Source: Ancistrus triradiatus (Eukaryota; Chordata; Actinopteri; Siluriformes; Loricariidae). From it: 64,000 bases of DNA. The notes beneath the pieces were generated by a model, which saw only the letters and a list, made by a program, of their open reading frames with translations, was not told the origin of the DNA and did no database searches. The stretch lies in the NCBI GenBank assembly GCA_025084515.1, contig JAJAGP010000937.1, positions 124,001 to 188,000 of the forward strand. Direction: 5' to 3'. The position numbers and the translations under genes were made by a program. This document shows positions 1 to 10,662 of this stretch, piece after piece; the stretch's first letter is position 1, and each line of letters starts with the position of its first letter.

Positions 1-494
1 TACATAAAGCGCGCACCGTGGGGTGTATAGGGCGCATGAAATGAAACGAAAAACTCTTAAGTTCCGTCGGAAGCTCAGTTTGGTCTTTACCTGCCGCAGG
101 GCGTCTTCTTGCTTCCTCCACTTCCGTACCATTGATTCGTTAATGTTGAATTCTCTCGCAGCTGCTCTATGTCCATGTTGTACTGCGTGACTGATAGTGT
201 TGTGTTTGAAATCCGCTTTGAAAATAAATGAATGAATTCACGTACCCTAATGCTGAAGCACATACCGTATTACTCCGCGATGCTGCGCACTACGGTTGCC
301 GTATCCTACCAAGGCCGTGCTAAAACATTTTGACAGATTTATGAGCGCCGTGTACCATCTACAATCGGTTCTAGGTCAAAAAGCACAACCAGAATTAATT
401 CATACATTAGACGCACCGCATTTTAAGGCGCACTGTCGATTTTTGAGAAAGTTAAAGGATTTTAAGTGCACCTTATGCTCCGAAAAATACGGTA
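1..494 (-). mobile_element. Pogo-like DNA transposon relic, copy A (cut by window start)
   Basis: The right end reads CCGAAAAATACGGTA, the reverse of the ACCGTATTTTCCGG end seen at 23150, so this is one arm of a terminal inverted repeat (TIR) beside a TA. The body is nearly the same as 23150-23726 and 44325-44888. On the minus strand about 60-230 encodes a broken helix-turn-helix with the motif REFNINES followed by a RKWRKQE-type segment, resembling the N-terminal DNA-binding part of pogo/CENP-B-like transposases. No catalytic domain is visible, so the copy is non-autonomous. The left end lies outside the window. Confidence 0.6.
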
Positions 495-2210
495 AATAAA
501 TCTGACTTGACTTGATTGTAAGCTTTCGTCATCTAGATGTAGTAGAGACATCTGTAGTCTCTCTCGTACTGTGGCCTACCAGAACCATGCTGCCATATTG
601 GACACACAAGACTTACCGTTCCCAGTCAACACCTCCTAAAAGGGGAACCCCCACCAATATGCACGTGCTATCACACCATTTTATCAATAAAACACACAAT
701 CACTCCATGCCACCAATACACAAGAATTAGAGACAGTCTGAGAATTCCCAGAAATATCCCGAATGTACTAAACAGGAAAACATGAGCAAAGTCTTAAAGT
801 ATCTTACCCAAAAAGGAATCCTAGCCCAATTATGAGGTCCCCTGAGTAACAGTAAAATGATCACTTTATTCTAAGAAATCTTTTGCCATGAATATTACCG
901 AATTGTGGACATGGTGTAAAACCACCATACAAACAAATCTGTCTATTCTGGAAGTCTACTTTAGTTTCTGCACATACATTAGGCAATGCGACCATAAATG
1001 GCCATCCTACAAAATGTGTGCACAATGTGTACAAGTTAGCAAATTTAAAGGTATCTTTAAGTTTCAAATTGAGATAAAACGGAATTGCCGGCGGGGGCAT
1101 TTTGTTCCCTTTTCTGTTGTCCCTGTTCGTTTTTGTTGTTGACTTCATAAATAATTAATGAATTCGGGAATGCTCTGATCTCCTAGACATGTGTCGTTGT
1201 CCAAGATTACTCATAGCTGTTCATTAAGAATTAGTTCTCACAGCAGGACCCAATGCAAGGCCGCATTGTCTAAAGCCTCTGATAAATATGGACGCGTAGA
1301 GGGTCCGGTTCAGTAGGCGATGTTTGCATTGTGCCATGCCATTTCATCATCATCATCATATTTCCACCCCCACTTCTGTCACGCTTAAACAACCCACTCA
1401 CTTATTTTCCACAATAAAGACAGCAGAGGAACAGTGGAGAACGTACTGATGGTATATCTAGTGGTTCTATATCTTTTCTGTTTTAAATCTGTGTTTATGT
1501 TCCATATTGTTCCATAGTTTGGCCGGAGAGCATGTTTAGGCCTGCCTACGCTGGGCCGTTGTGCGCATTTATATGAATTTACATCATATTGACATTGACA
1601 GCTTGTCAATATTTGCCCACAGCCCTGCCTGTGTTTGGAGTCCTGCTTCTTAATGTAATAAGACCATAATATGTTTGCATGCTATGTTTGTCTGTGATAA
1701 TTACTGTAGAAACTCAGGAATGAACCCTTGAAAACCAGCTTTGTGACATTTACATGAGAAATGAGAAGCTAGATTATTTTCACTCCAAGGCTAGAGTTTT
1801 TGCCGCCACTCCTTGGGGACCGATTGACCATATTTCCTTTCATAATGCACCCATTTTGTTTACCTGATTAACAAGACAAAATATATCCTGTACATGAGCA
1901 GGGAAATGTTTTAACAACTGATATGCTGAATGAATTCAGTTCAGGTGCTTTCACTGAAGTGTTTGATAAAAGCCATTCAGTATATGGTTGTTTTTGTTCA
2001 GTTTTCATTGTATTCAGGTTGGTGGCATCTGTGCTGCATATTTGTCATGCAAATGGAATAGAGCAGTTACGGCATGGGTACTGAATTATAGACCAGAAGG
2101 TGAGGGTTCAAGCTGCTACCATTTGGTCGCTAACCCTCAGATACTTGGAATTGCACTTTGTAATACTGTATTAATTGTAGGTGGCTCAGGGTGAAGGTGT
2201 CAGTTAAATC
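495..2210. other. Unannotated intergenic or upstream-intron stretch
   Basis: No recognisable exon, RNA gene or known repeat was seen. Short open frames here (such as 861-1148 on the minus strand) have no recognisable domain. If NSF extends leftward this is intron sequence. Confidence 0.4.
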
Positions 2211-2215
2211 CTGTA

Positions 2216-3286
2216 TAAAGTGGTGCTTGAAAGTTTGTGAACCCTTTAGGATTTTTTTATATTTCTGCACAAATATGACCTAAAACATCAACAGATTTTC
2301 ACACTAGTCCTAAAAGTAGATAAAGAGAACCCAGTTAAACAAATGAGACAAAAATATTATACTTGGTCATTTATTTATTGAGGGAAATGATCCAATATTA
2401 CATATTAGTGAGTGGCAAAAGTTTGTGAACCTTTGCTGCCAGTATCTGGTGTGACCTCCCATGTGCAGCAATAACTGCAACTAAACGTTTCCTGTAATTG
2501 TTGATCAGTCCTGCACACCGGCTTGGAGGAATTTTAACCCATTCCTCCGTACAGAACAGCTTCAGCTCTGGGATGTTTAGCAAACTGCAGATGAGCAGCA
2601 ATGTTCTTTTTGGAGAGCAGTGGCTTTCTCCTTGCAACCCTGCCATGCACACCATTGTTGTTCAGTGTTCTTCTGATGGTGGACTCATGAACATTAACCT
2701 TAGCCAATGTGAGAGAGGCCTTCAGTTGCTTAGAAGTTACCCTGGGGTTCTTTGTGACCTCACCAACTATTACACGCCTTGCTCTTGGAGTGATATTTGT
2801 TGGTCGACCACTCCTGGGGAGGGTAACAATGGTCTTGAATTTTCTCCATTTGTACACAATCTGTCTGACTGTGGATTGGTGGAGTCCAAACTCTTTAGAG
2901 ATGGTTTTGTAACCTTTGCAAGCCTGATGAGCATCAGCAACTCTTTCTGAGCTCCTCAGAAACCTCCTTTGTTTGTGCCATGATACACTTCCACAAACAA
3001 GTGTTGTGAAGAGCAGACTTTGATAGATCTAAAACACCTGACTTTAATTTCACCTTCAAATTAACTGCTAATCCTAGAGGTTCACATACTTTTGCCACTC
3101 ACTGATATGTAATATCATTTTCCTCAGTAAATAAATGACCAAGTATAATATTTTTGTCTCGTTTGTTTAACTGGGTTCTCTTTATCCAATTTTAGGACTT
3201 GTGTGAAAATCTGATGATGTTTTAGGTCATATTTATGCATAAATATAGAAAATTCTAAAGGGTTCACAAACTCAAGCACCACTGTA
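2216..3286 (-). mobile_element. Tc1-like transposon, internally deleted copy
   Basis: The ends are inverted copies around AGTGGTGCTTGAAAGTTTG and CAAGCACCACT, each next to TA, as expected for Tc1/mariner. Subterminal inverted repeats reach about 180 bp. At about 1.07 kb it is shorter than the roughly 1.6 kb of complete Tc1 elements. The transposase on the minus strand jumps from its DNA-binding half to its last residues, so the catalytic DDE core is missing. The same family occurs at 37142-37628 and, decayed, at 25395-27175. Confidence 0.8.
2398..2990 (-). pseudogene. Tc1-like transposase remnant (DNA-binding half plus C-terminal tail)
   Basis: Minus-strand translation shows a paired-type DNA-binding region with the GRP hook (LPRSGRPTNITPRARR), then the typical STIRRTLNNNGVHGR segment, KPLLS and HLQFAKH. 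It then passes almost directly to a C-terminal piece (EEWVKIP, LINNYRKRL, VIAAHG). In full family members the segment between HLQFAKH and EEW carries the catalytic D, D and E; here it is deleted and the frame changes near 2535-2655. It cannot encode an active transposase. The likely start codon lies near 2980, where the strand reads as a MAQTKE-like N terminus. Confidence 0.75.
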
Positions 3287-3710
3287 TGTAAATGTACTGC
3301 CTATGATTGACAGTGTTTGCTTCCTCCACCTTTACAGCTGTGTTTGTTTTCTCTTAGACCTCAGTTGAAAGAGGAAGTTATTGCTCTGCTCCATTCAAAT
3401 GCTTGTGGGGATGGGGTGGTGGGGGTGTGCAATATGACAAACTGGTTAGTGAACCACTATGAAAAGATCTTTTAGTAAGAAATATTTGGGATAATGTTGC
3501 CTATAACCATAGCAAACCAGGAAAATCAACACATTACAGAATTTTCTGTTTGATCGACTTAAGAAAACAAGTTCCAATTCAAATTCCAGTTCTGGTCATG
3601 GGATTTGGAACCTTTTTTCATATATGTACATGCTTTAACACTGGGAAAACTTTATTATTAGGGATATGTATAGAAAAGGTTAGCTAATGTGTTTAAATCG
3701 ATATCCATGA

Positions 3711-3911
3711 TCGCATCTGTTGATTCGAACTTGGTTCATTTTCGTTATTTGTGTCTTGAAGTCATAGTTTGCAAATATATATAAAGACGGTCAAGTTCAG
3801 AATTGCAGCCGATTTGTAGCAGAATCTCACAGTTGTTTAGCATGGTCAGCAGAGAAGGAAATGATGGCAAGTGAGGTTGATTTCACAGATGGCTTGGAAA
3901 CTAAATAACCC
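3711..3911 (+). repeat. Dispersed direct repeat, copy 1
   Basis: About 200 bp beginning TCGCATCTGTTGATTCGAA and ending AAACTAAATAACCCA, repeated in the same orientation at 5554-5755 with small differences. Both copies stop at the same base, after which the sequences diverge completely: a Tc1 3' fragment here, the purine tract there. Confidence 0.75.
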
Positions 3912-4265
3912 AAAGCATCACTGCTGTAGAGGAAATCTGCATGGAGGAATGGGCCAAAATACCAGCTACAGTGTGTGCAAACCTGGTGAAGACCTATGGG
4001 AAACGTTTGACCTCTGTCATTGCCAACAAAGGTTATGTTACAAAGTATTGAGTTGAACCAAATTTATTGACCAAATACTTATTTACCACCATGATTTACA
4101 ATTAAATTCTTTAAAAATCCTACAATGTGATTTCCTGGATTTTTTTCTCTCCATTTGTCTCTCATCGTTGAAGTGTAGCTATGATGACAATTACAGACCT
4201 CTCTCATCTTTCTAAGTAGGAGAACTTGCACAATCAGTGGCTAAATACTTTTTTGCCCCACTGTA
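3912..4265 (+). mobile_element. Tc1-like transposon, 3' fragment
   Basis: Contains the end of a Tc1 transposase (ATCTGCATGGAGGAATGGGC through a GTTTGACCTCTGTCATTGCC segment) and the full right terminal repeat ending TTTTTTGCCCCACTG. It belongs to the same family as 28145-29584, 32413-33887 and 39292-40608. The 5' three quarters are absent. Confidence 0.8.
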
Positions 4266-5104
4266 AATCTATGGTAGCAGCATCTCCACCAATATGCTTA
4301 ATGTTTTCGATGTTCTTCATTAGTACAGAATGCAGTAATGGCAGACAGTAGATGAGATACTGTCCCGAGCTGTTCCTGTAGTACATTGCAATTACAAATT
4401 AACAACGCATCAACACTGAAATTCCAAGTCGAGAAATTTTTATAATCGACTTTGTTGTTTATGTCGACTAATTGTTGCAGCCCCAAAGTCAACTTATCAA
4501 TAGAGAACTGATCACTAAAAACTGGTTCGCCTGCTTGTTAGCTGTGAGTTGAGTGGAATTCACCTCTCTACTATGAACAGAGGCTCCTTCAGCACGTATT
4601 CAACCCAAAAGGCGCTGACTGAAGTGTGTCTTTACTTCTGAGAACTGTACAGTCTAAAAAAAATGCTAATTTTCAATTTGATAAGAAAAACATCTACAGC
4701 CGTATCTTACCACCTCCTTGCTGCATGCAGTGAGTATAAACATGAGGTCTGAAATATGGCTTCACTTCACTAAAGTAAACGACAGTTAATACCTTATTGT
4801 ACCTCATGAAACAACTGCTGAAACGTGGAATTATTCTGTGAAAGAAAACAGCAGAGTTTTACTGCTCTAAAAACAGCACCACTCTGTCGCAGCCAGCAGA
4901 GATAAATAAACACAGACTTGTTTTTAGCAAAAGCATATCAGCAGTTTCTTGCTTTTGCAAGAGAAAGTTATTAGCTAATATGATGTCGCTCAGAATTCGA
5001 CTAGCATGCTGGCTGCTATTTCTCCTCAGCTCTTAACTACTACATTTCCTTTACATGAAGGTGTCTAAAGAAGTCTTGGACTGAACTGTAATAGAATTTA
5101 TATG
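4266..5104. other. Unannotated noncoding stretch
   Basis: AT-rich sequence without recognisable exon, inverted ends or low-complexity block. Confidence 0.4.
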
Positions 5105-5390
5105 GAGTGTGTTTATATGCACTTAATCCGATAACTGGAGAAAATCAGATTTTTTTTTTTCTTAGTTGGCAACTGTGGGGAGAGGCTCATGCTCATGTGC
5201 AGACTGAAAGCACATATAATCGGGTAAATGGTATACATGCAATGAATAATCTGATTACTGGAGTAAAATCCAGTTGTCTGGGTTTTCTTAATTTGATTTA
5301 TAGATTGGAGTATACATGACCAGTTGTATAATAATAAACAGCAGAAATCTGACTATGATCGGATTATTAAGTGCAAGTAAATGCACTCAG
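5105..5390. mobile_element. Short MITE with GAGTGTGTTTA/T-type ends (hAT-like)
   Basis: The left end reads GAGTGTGTTTATATGCACTTAA and the right end reads TTAAGTGCAAGTAAATGCACTC, roughly its inverse. No coding capacity. The same family is present at 18847-19410 and as a fragment at 27265-27335. Assignment to hAT is by resemblance of the ends only. Confidence 0.55.
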
Positions 5391-5419
5391 TGCTACATAC
5401 TACACTGATTGAGATATAT

Positions 5420-5440
5420 AGGTGTGTGTGTGTGTGTGTA

Positions 5441-5485
<45 letters not shown>

Positions 5486-5520
5486 GTATGTAATAAATAT
5501 ATATATATATTATATAAAAA
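5420..5520. repeat. (GT)n/(TA)n microsatellite
   Basis: A GT run passes into a TA run and then mixed GTAT/TA. Open frames of alternating Cys/Val or Tyr/Ile here are artefacts. Confidence 0.9.
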
Positions 5521-5553
5521 AATTTATTTTTATTTTTTAGATCAAAATATTGT

Positions 5554-5755
5554 TCGCATCTGTTGATTCGAAATGGGGGGGTCATTTTCGTTAATTTGTG
5601 TCTTGAAGTCCATAGTTTGCAAATATATATAAAGACTGTCAAGTTCAGAATTGCAGCCGATTTGTAGCAGACTCACAGTTGTTTTACATGGTCACAAGAA
5701 GGAAATGATTGCAATGGGTTTGATTTCACATATGGCTTTGAAACTAAATAACCCA
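5554..5755 (+). repeat. Dispersed direct repeat, copy 2
   Basis: Second copy of the repeat at 3711-3911, same orientation, ending at the same AAATAACCCA boundary and followed at once by the polypurine tract. Confidence 0.75.
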
Positions 5756-5756
5756 G

Positions 5757-6495
5757 AAAATCGGAGGGGATCGGAGTGGGTGGAGAGAAAAGAGGATAGT
5801 GGGGCGAGCATGGTGAGAGGAGGGGGGGAAAAGAAGTGGAGTGAGGTGTGGAGGGGCGGCGAGGGAAGAGAGAAAGAATAAAGCGGGGTACGGGGGCGGA
5901 GGAGAGGCGGGGGAACGAGCCGTTACTAGGAGAGGGGAGAGGAAGTAAGAGGAGAAAGATAAAGAGGATAAGGAGAAGAGGGAGGGAGTTGAGAGAGTAC
6001 AACATACAGGTGACTGGCCAGGAAGACAAGATAAGACGAGAATAAATATGGGATGGCGGAAAAGGAAGAGGAGAGAAAGAGCAATGAGAGGAGAGGGACA
6101 AGCCGGAAGGGAAGAGGTCGGGGAGAATGGAGTGATGACGAAAGAAGGGGAAAGAAGAAGAAAGGAAAGCTGAAGACATGGGAGGCAGGGAGTAAAAGTA
6201 GACAGATGAAAGCTAAAAAGGTGCGGGAAAGACAAATAGGGAGGTAAGGAAGAGCAGCCAAGTGAGAACTAAGATGAGCAGAGGCAGGGGGAATAAGGAA
6301 TGGGACAACGGTAAAGTGGAATGACAAGAAGAAGAAGAAAGAATCAGTAGGGAAGGCAAACAAAAAGAAGGGAAAAGAGCATGAGGTAAAAAATAGCAAG
6401 GAGGAAGCAGGATATTCTGCTGTAAAGGGACAGAGCGTGCGAGGGGAAAGTAGGAAGGAAAGGGTAGGAAGAAAAGGAAAACAAAGAAGAGGGGA
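5757..6495. repeat. Long polypurine (GA-rich) tract
   Basis: About 740 bp in which nearly every + strand base is A or G, with only scattered pyrimidines. It is irregular, not a simple (GA)n array. Translations on the minus strand are Ser/Pro/Phe/Leu-rich and on the + strand Arg/Lys/Glu-rich; both follow from base composition and are not proteins. Such strand asymmetry can favour triplex (H-DNA) formation; that is inference. Confidence 0.9.
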
Positions 6496-6529
6496 TTCTA
6501 ATCTTGATTTAACGCTAATTGACAGTGTC

Positions 6530-7900
6530 CTTCACTAGTTTCTGCATCTGGAAGGTGGCTGAATAGTTTGGTGATGTGATGAGCATTGAGTTTTATGCCT
6601 AATGTTTTCTATCTTATCATTAAAGAAAGTCATGAAATCATTACTGTTAAAATTACACAGAACGGGAGAGTCACTTTCTGTGGGGTTTTTTGTTCATTTG
6701 GAGACTGTATTAAAGAGAAATCTTGGATTATTCTTATTTTTCTCTACGATTGAAGAGAAGTATGCAGCTTTAGCTTTAGTGAGGGCATGCTTATACTCTG
6801 CCATGCTGTCCCTCCAAGCAATCTTAAACACCTCCAATTTAGTATGTCTCCACTTGCGCTCTAGATGCCGTGTTCTTTGCTTTAAGGAACGGGTGTTGTC
6901 ATTATACCATGGTGCTAGCTTTTTTTCCCTAATGCGTTTGAGCCTAGCAGGGGCAATCGTGTCCAGGGTTGAGCGAAGCACACATTCTAATTGGTCATTT
7001 ACACACTCAAGATGATTTATCTCCGTAGGTGTATTACATTTCAAGTCTGGTAGGTTTTTAATAAACGCAGCTGGAGTAGCAGATGTGATAGTGCGCTTGG
7101 TGTGATAACGAGGCAGAAGGATTTTATTTATTAGAGATAGCTCAAATACTAAAAGATAGTGATCTGAAATCGAATCACTTTGCAGGAAAACATCAAGGTT
7201 ATCTATATTGATACCAAATGTTAATATTAGATCTAACGTATGATTACAGCGGTGGGTTGGTCCCCTCACATTCAGAGTGATACCCATGGATTCTAAGATG
7301 GACTCGAAAGCAATTTTAAGTGGATCCTGCTCATTGTCAAGTGAATATTGAAATCACCTACAATTAAAGCCTTATCTGCTGACACTAGTAAGCAGGAAAG
7401 AAAGTTAGCAACTTCCTGAAGAAATTCTGAATAGGGACCAGGAGGGCGGTAAATAGTGATAAGCTGAAAAGAGTGTGGTTTTGACTTCCATAACGATGGA
7501 TCAGTCACATTAAGAATCAGTATTTCAAAAGAATTAGCCTTGTAATGGGATTTAGCTGTAACACCTAACTCTTTGTCAAAAATTGTGGCTATGCTCCCCC
7601 CTGACCATTAGGACGAGGGCAACTAGCATGACTGTATCCAGGAGGTGAGGCTTCATTTAAGGCTAAATATTCATCAGGTCTAATCCAAGTTTCAGTGAGA
7701 CAGAGAGCGTGTAAGTGTTTATCAGTGATCATTTCATTTACAATCACTGCTTTGTTTGTAAGTGATCTAATGTTAAGTAATCCTAGCTTTAGTCTAATGT
7801 TGTTATTTCTTTGGCAGCTATCTGTGTTTATACTAATGAGGTTATTAAAACAGACTTTTTGAGAGCGTTTACGTTTAGGGCAGATGTGGCTAACAGACAC
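6530..7900 (-). pseudogene. LINE ORF2 N-terminal part: endonuclease domain, frameshifted, no reverse transcriptase
   Basis: Three minus-strand frames join into one protein. 7900-7589 has LLNIRSL and LTETW; 7508-7293 has YRPPGPYSEF and GDFNIH; 7287-6694 has HTLDLIL and SDHYLL, then a basic linker ending NNPRFLFNTVSK. These are the ordered catalytic motifs (N, E, Y, GDFN, SDH) of apurinic-like LINE endonucleases. Frameshifts occur near 7590 and 7320. Homology fades after an NDFMTFFNDKI-like segment near 6600, and no FADD-type reverse transcriptase motif follows. The polypurine tract starts just beyond the break. Confidence 0.8.
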
Positions 7901-7996
7901 AGTTTCAATAATGTGAGTTCTGGGTGACGGTGCATGGCTACCAACAAACAGTTGGTTAAGCCGGTCTGTCTGCTGCCTGACCCCTGCTCTGGATAG

Positions 7997-8873
7997 TCAG
8001 CCCCTAACCAATCGGGCCATAAGACTATGGGCAATGTTGCAGGAGATGAGAGCAGCACCCTCCTGAGTGGGATGGACACCGTCCCATCCTAAAAGGCCAG
8101 GCTTACCCTCAAAGGCTGTCCAGTTGTCTATATAGCCCACATTGTTTTCATAGCACCACTTGGACAGCCAACAGTTCAGCGACCATAACCTGCTGTAGGC
8201 TTTGTCACTTCGCCGCATTGGGATGGGGCCAGAGCACACTACAGCATCGGACATCGCCTTCGCAAATCTAACCACCTCTACAAAATTAGCCTTAGTAACC
8301 TCTAACTGACGAAGGCGTATATCATTAGCCCCTACATGAATAACTATCCTAGAGAATCTGCGGCTCTCGAGTTCACTAAGACTCGTTACAATGTCCGGCA
8401 CCCTGGCTCCGGGGATACAGAGAACTCTAGCTGCTGGTGTCCCTAAAGGGGTAGCAAGTTTCACGTGTCATAAAATAGAGTCACCTATGACCAGAGCTCT
8501 TTCAACAGGCTGCTCAGTGGGTGTTTCACTGAGGAGGGCAAACCTGTTGGACATGTGAACAGGTAAAGAGTGGTGCTCTTGTGGACTAGCCTTACGACTA
8601 CATCGCCGAACCGTCACCCACTTGCCCTGCTGCGAGGACTCTCCCGGGGCTCTAACTTCACCTGTGGCATCCAGATCTGCTAAGCTAGGAGCTGAGCTAG
8701 CTAGCTGAGCTAGCCTTTTCTAATGTCTGAATGCGCGTCTCTAAAACTACAATCTTCTCCGTCAGACTGGCTACAAGCCTACACCTATCACAAGTAAAAT
8801 TTACACTAATGACGGAGGAAGAATAGCTAAACATGCGACACTCGCCACAGGGAACAAGCACAGCAGAAGCCAT
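7997..8873 (-). pseudogene. LINE ORF1: zinc-finger, coiled-coil and SGNH esterase protein (broken)
   Basis: The start was taken at 8873, where the minus strand begins MASAVLVPCGECRMF. Two CxxC pairs (CGEC, CDRC) lie in the first 35 codons, followed by a short coiled coil (LTEKIVVLETRIQTLEKA). The second half is an SGNH/GDSL esterase: block I GDS near 8477, block III GANDIR and block V DGVHP are all visible, so the Ser, Gly, Asn, Asp and His positions are kept. Two lesions are seen. A duplicated GCTAGCTGAG stretch near 8690-8715 brings stops and a frame change, and a TGA just after the GDS block fits CpG decay of an Arg codon. ORF1 esterases of this kind are known in CR1/L2 LINEs and are thought to act on lipid or membranes. 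Confidence 0.75.
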
Positions 8874-9634
8874 GTTAGTACAATTAATTAAAGGTACTTA
8901 GCTTCGGGTGGTGTTGTGGGGTGCCGAGTGAAGATCTGGTTCAGCTGCAGCCGATGGTCCAATGCAATCTGCTCGATTAAAGCGTTAATACAAGTTAAGT
9001 CAACACAAAACGTCACAAAAAACTAAGTCTCAGAAAGAAAGTGGGAAAAGACTGTAAAAAAGTTATAAAAACACACACTACTGCGAAGAAGACGCAACTC
9101 TGGTTATTAGCTAATGGCTAACTACTGCGAACACAAGCCGGTATACCTGTAAAGTTACTAAATAACGATTAGCGGCAAAAAAATATAATCCGCCAGTACG
9201 AGAATAAAGTGATTAAGATGTTGTAAAAACCTACTATATATACGATTATATATGATACAGATGTGATCGGGAATTAAAATATATCAAAGGTAATAAGCTG
9301 CTAGCAGCTACGAAACGGCATCCTGTGTGCAACCGCGGATCAGTCTGGGTTGCCAGATCCTCGCAATCCTCGCGTCAGTTCTCTCAGCGTTCTCTCAGCG
9401 TTCTCTCAGCCAGCTGTTCTCTCAAACAGAACAGTTCCACATCACCAAAGGAGTTCCACATGGCTGTCACCATTGTCATTGGTCCTGTATGCTGAACTGT
9501 TAATAAGACAAGCCTGGATGAAGATGATCAAAGTTTCAAGAGACATCAGTAAGCTTTGAAATGCAGATGACACAACCCTCTCGGTGGCAAATCGGGAAGA
9601 TCTAAAGCCTTTCAAAGAGACTTAAAGAGGGACT

Positions 9635-9750
9635 GTGGTGACTGAAGGTACCGGACTTTGGACACTTTGGTTCAGGGTTCAAATCCCAACTCTACTAAGC
9701 TGCCTCTGTTGGGCCCTTGAGCAAATCCATTAACCCACAATGGAGGTGAT
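9635..9750 (+). mobile_element. tRNA-derived SINE fragment
   Basis: Carries the SINE core GGTTCAAATCCCAACTC (Pol III B-box type), then AAGCTGCCTCTGTTGGGCCC and TTAACCCACAAT. It matches the body of the SINEs at 49189 and 55037; the 3' tail is missing. Confidence 0.6.
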
Positions 9751-10101
9751 GTAGACGTGGTGGAAGGGCTTTTATTGATCAATTATTAGTAACAAAGAAA
9801 CAAGAAATAAAACACAGATCCAGGATGAAGGAGTTCAAAAGATCTTCATATAATGATTAGTCTCAACAAACAAATACCAGAATAGTCCAGCTTATGATCC
9901 TTACTGATGCCTTTGACCTTTGGTTCTGGAGAAGATTTCACCTTTCACTTGAAGACCACATAACGAATCTGTAGCTCTCTTATTTTAGATAGATTATGAA
10001 CTGTCTGAAACCATTGAAAGGAAAAGATAAAGGACAACAACCAGGTTGATAATCCCGTCCATAGAAATAATGAACAATCTATGAAATGTTTGTGTGTTCA
10101 G

Positions 10102-10301
10102 GGTGTAAACACGTGAAGGGGATCCTCCTGTTCGGACCCCCGGGTTGTGGTAAGACTCTGATGGCTCGACAGATTGGGAAGATGCTGAATGCTCGAGAAC
10201 CAAAGGTGGTGAACGGACCTGAAATCCTCAACAAGTATGTGGGAGAATCTGAGGCCAACATCCGCAAACTGTTTGCTGATGCTGAGGAGGAGCAGAAGAG
10301 G
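10102..10301 (+). CDS. nsf: NSF exon: D1 Walker A
   Basis: Starts after TTCAG in phase 1 (the first Gly codon is split) and ends AAGAGG before GTGAGA. It encodes 67 residues including KGILLFGPPGCGKT, the P-loop of D1, and the GPEILNKYVGESE segment with the pore-loop tyrosine (YVG). This is the first NSF exon seen in the window. Confidence 0.95.
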
Positions 10302-10626
10302 GTGAGATACACACAACAGAGTCATTGCACACACACACACACACACACACACAGGGAAAATGTTCTACTGTTTGGGATAACACCTATATGACCTCTTACC
10401 AAACTAATGTTTGTTTATTTGTGTGCGTGTATGTGTGTATGCGTGTGTATTAGCTGGGTGCTAACAGCGGGCTGCACATTATAATCTTTGATGAGTTGGA
10501 TGCGATCTGTAAGCAGCGTGGAACTGGAGCGAGCAGCACTGGCGTTCATGATACTGTTGTTAACCAACTGCTGTCCAAAATTGACGGAGTGGAACAACTC
10601 AATAACATCCTGGTTATAGGTACACA

Positions 10627-10662
<36 letters not shown>

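Larger units (their letters stand above)
6530..9330 (-). mobile_element. L2/CR1-type LINE, 5' part retained, reverse transcriptase part missing
   Basis: Reading leftward from about 8873 there is an ORF1 with CxxC fingers, a coiled coil and an SGNH esterase, then an ORF2 apurinic-like endonuclease and the linker after it. The element stops near 6530 before any reverse transcriptase motif. The sequence from 8874 to about 9330 is probably its 5' leader but that limit is uncertain. Most LINE copies lose the 5' end, so loss of the 3' end is unusual. Nonsense and frameshift changes make both ORFs inactive. Confidence 0.75.

Noticed and set aside
861..1148. Overlapping plus and minus frames of 84 and 95 codons
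   Set aside because: No recognisable domain, no splice context, and both strands are open by chance.
5673..6399. Overlapping frames of about 160 residues, Ser/Pro/Phe-rich on the minus strand
   Set aside because: Composition artefact of the polypurine tract; no domain, and several frames are open at once.
7828..8079. 83-codon minus-strand frame
   Set aside because: Shadow frame over the end of LINE ORF1 and the start of ORF2; the true frames carry the motifs.
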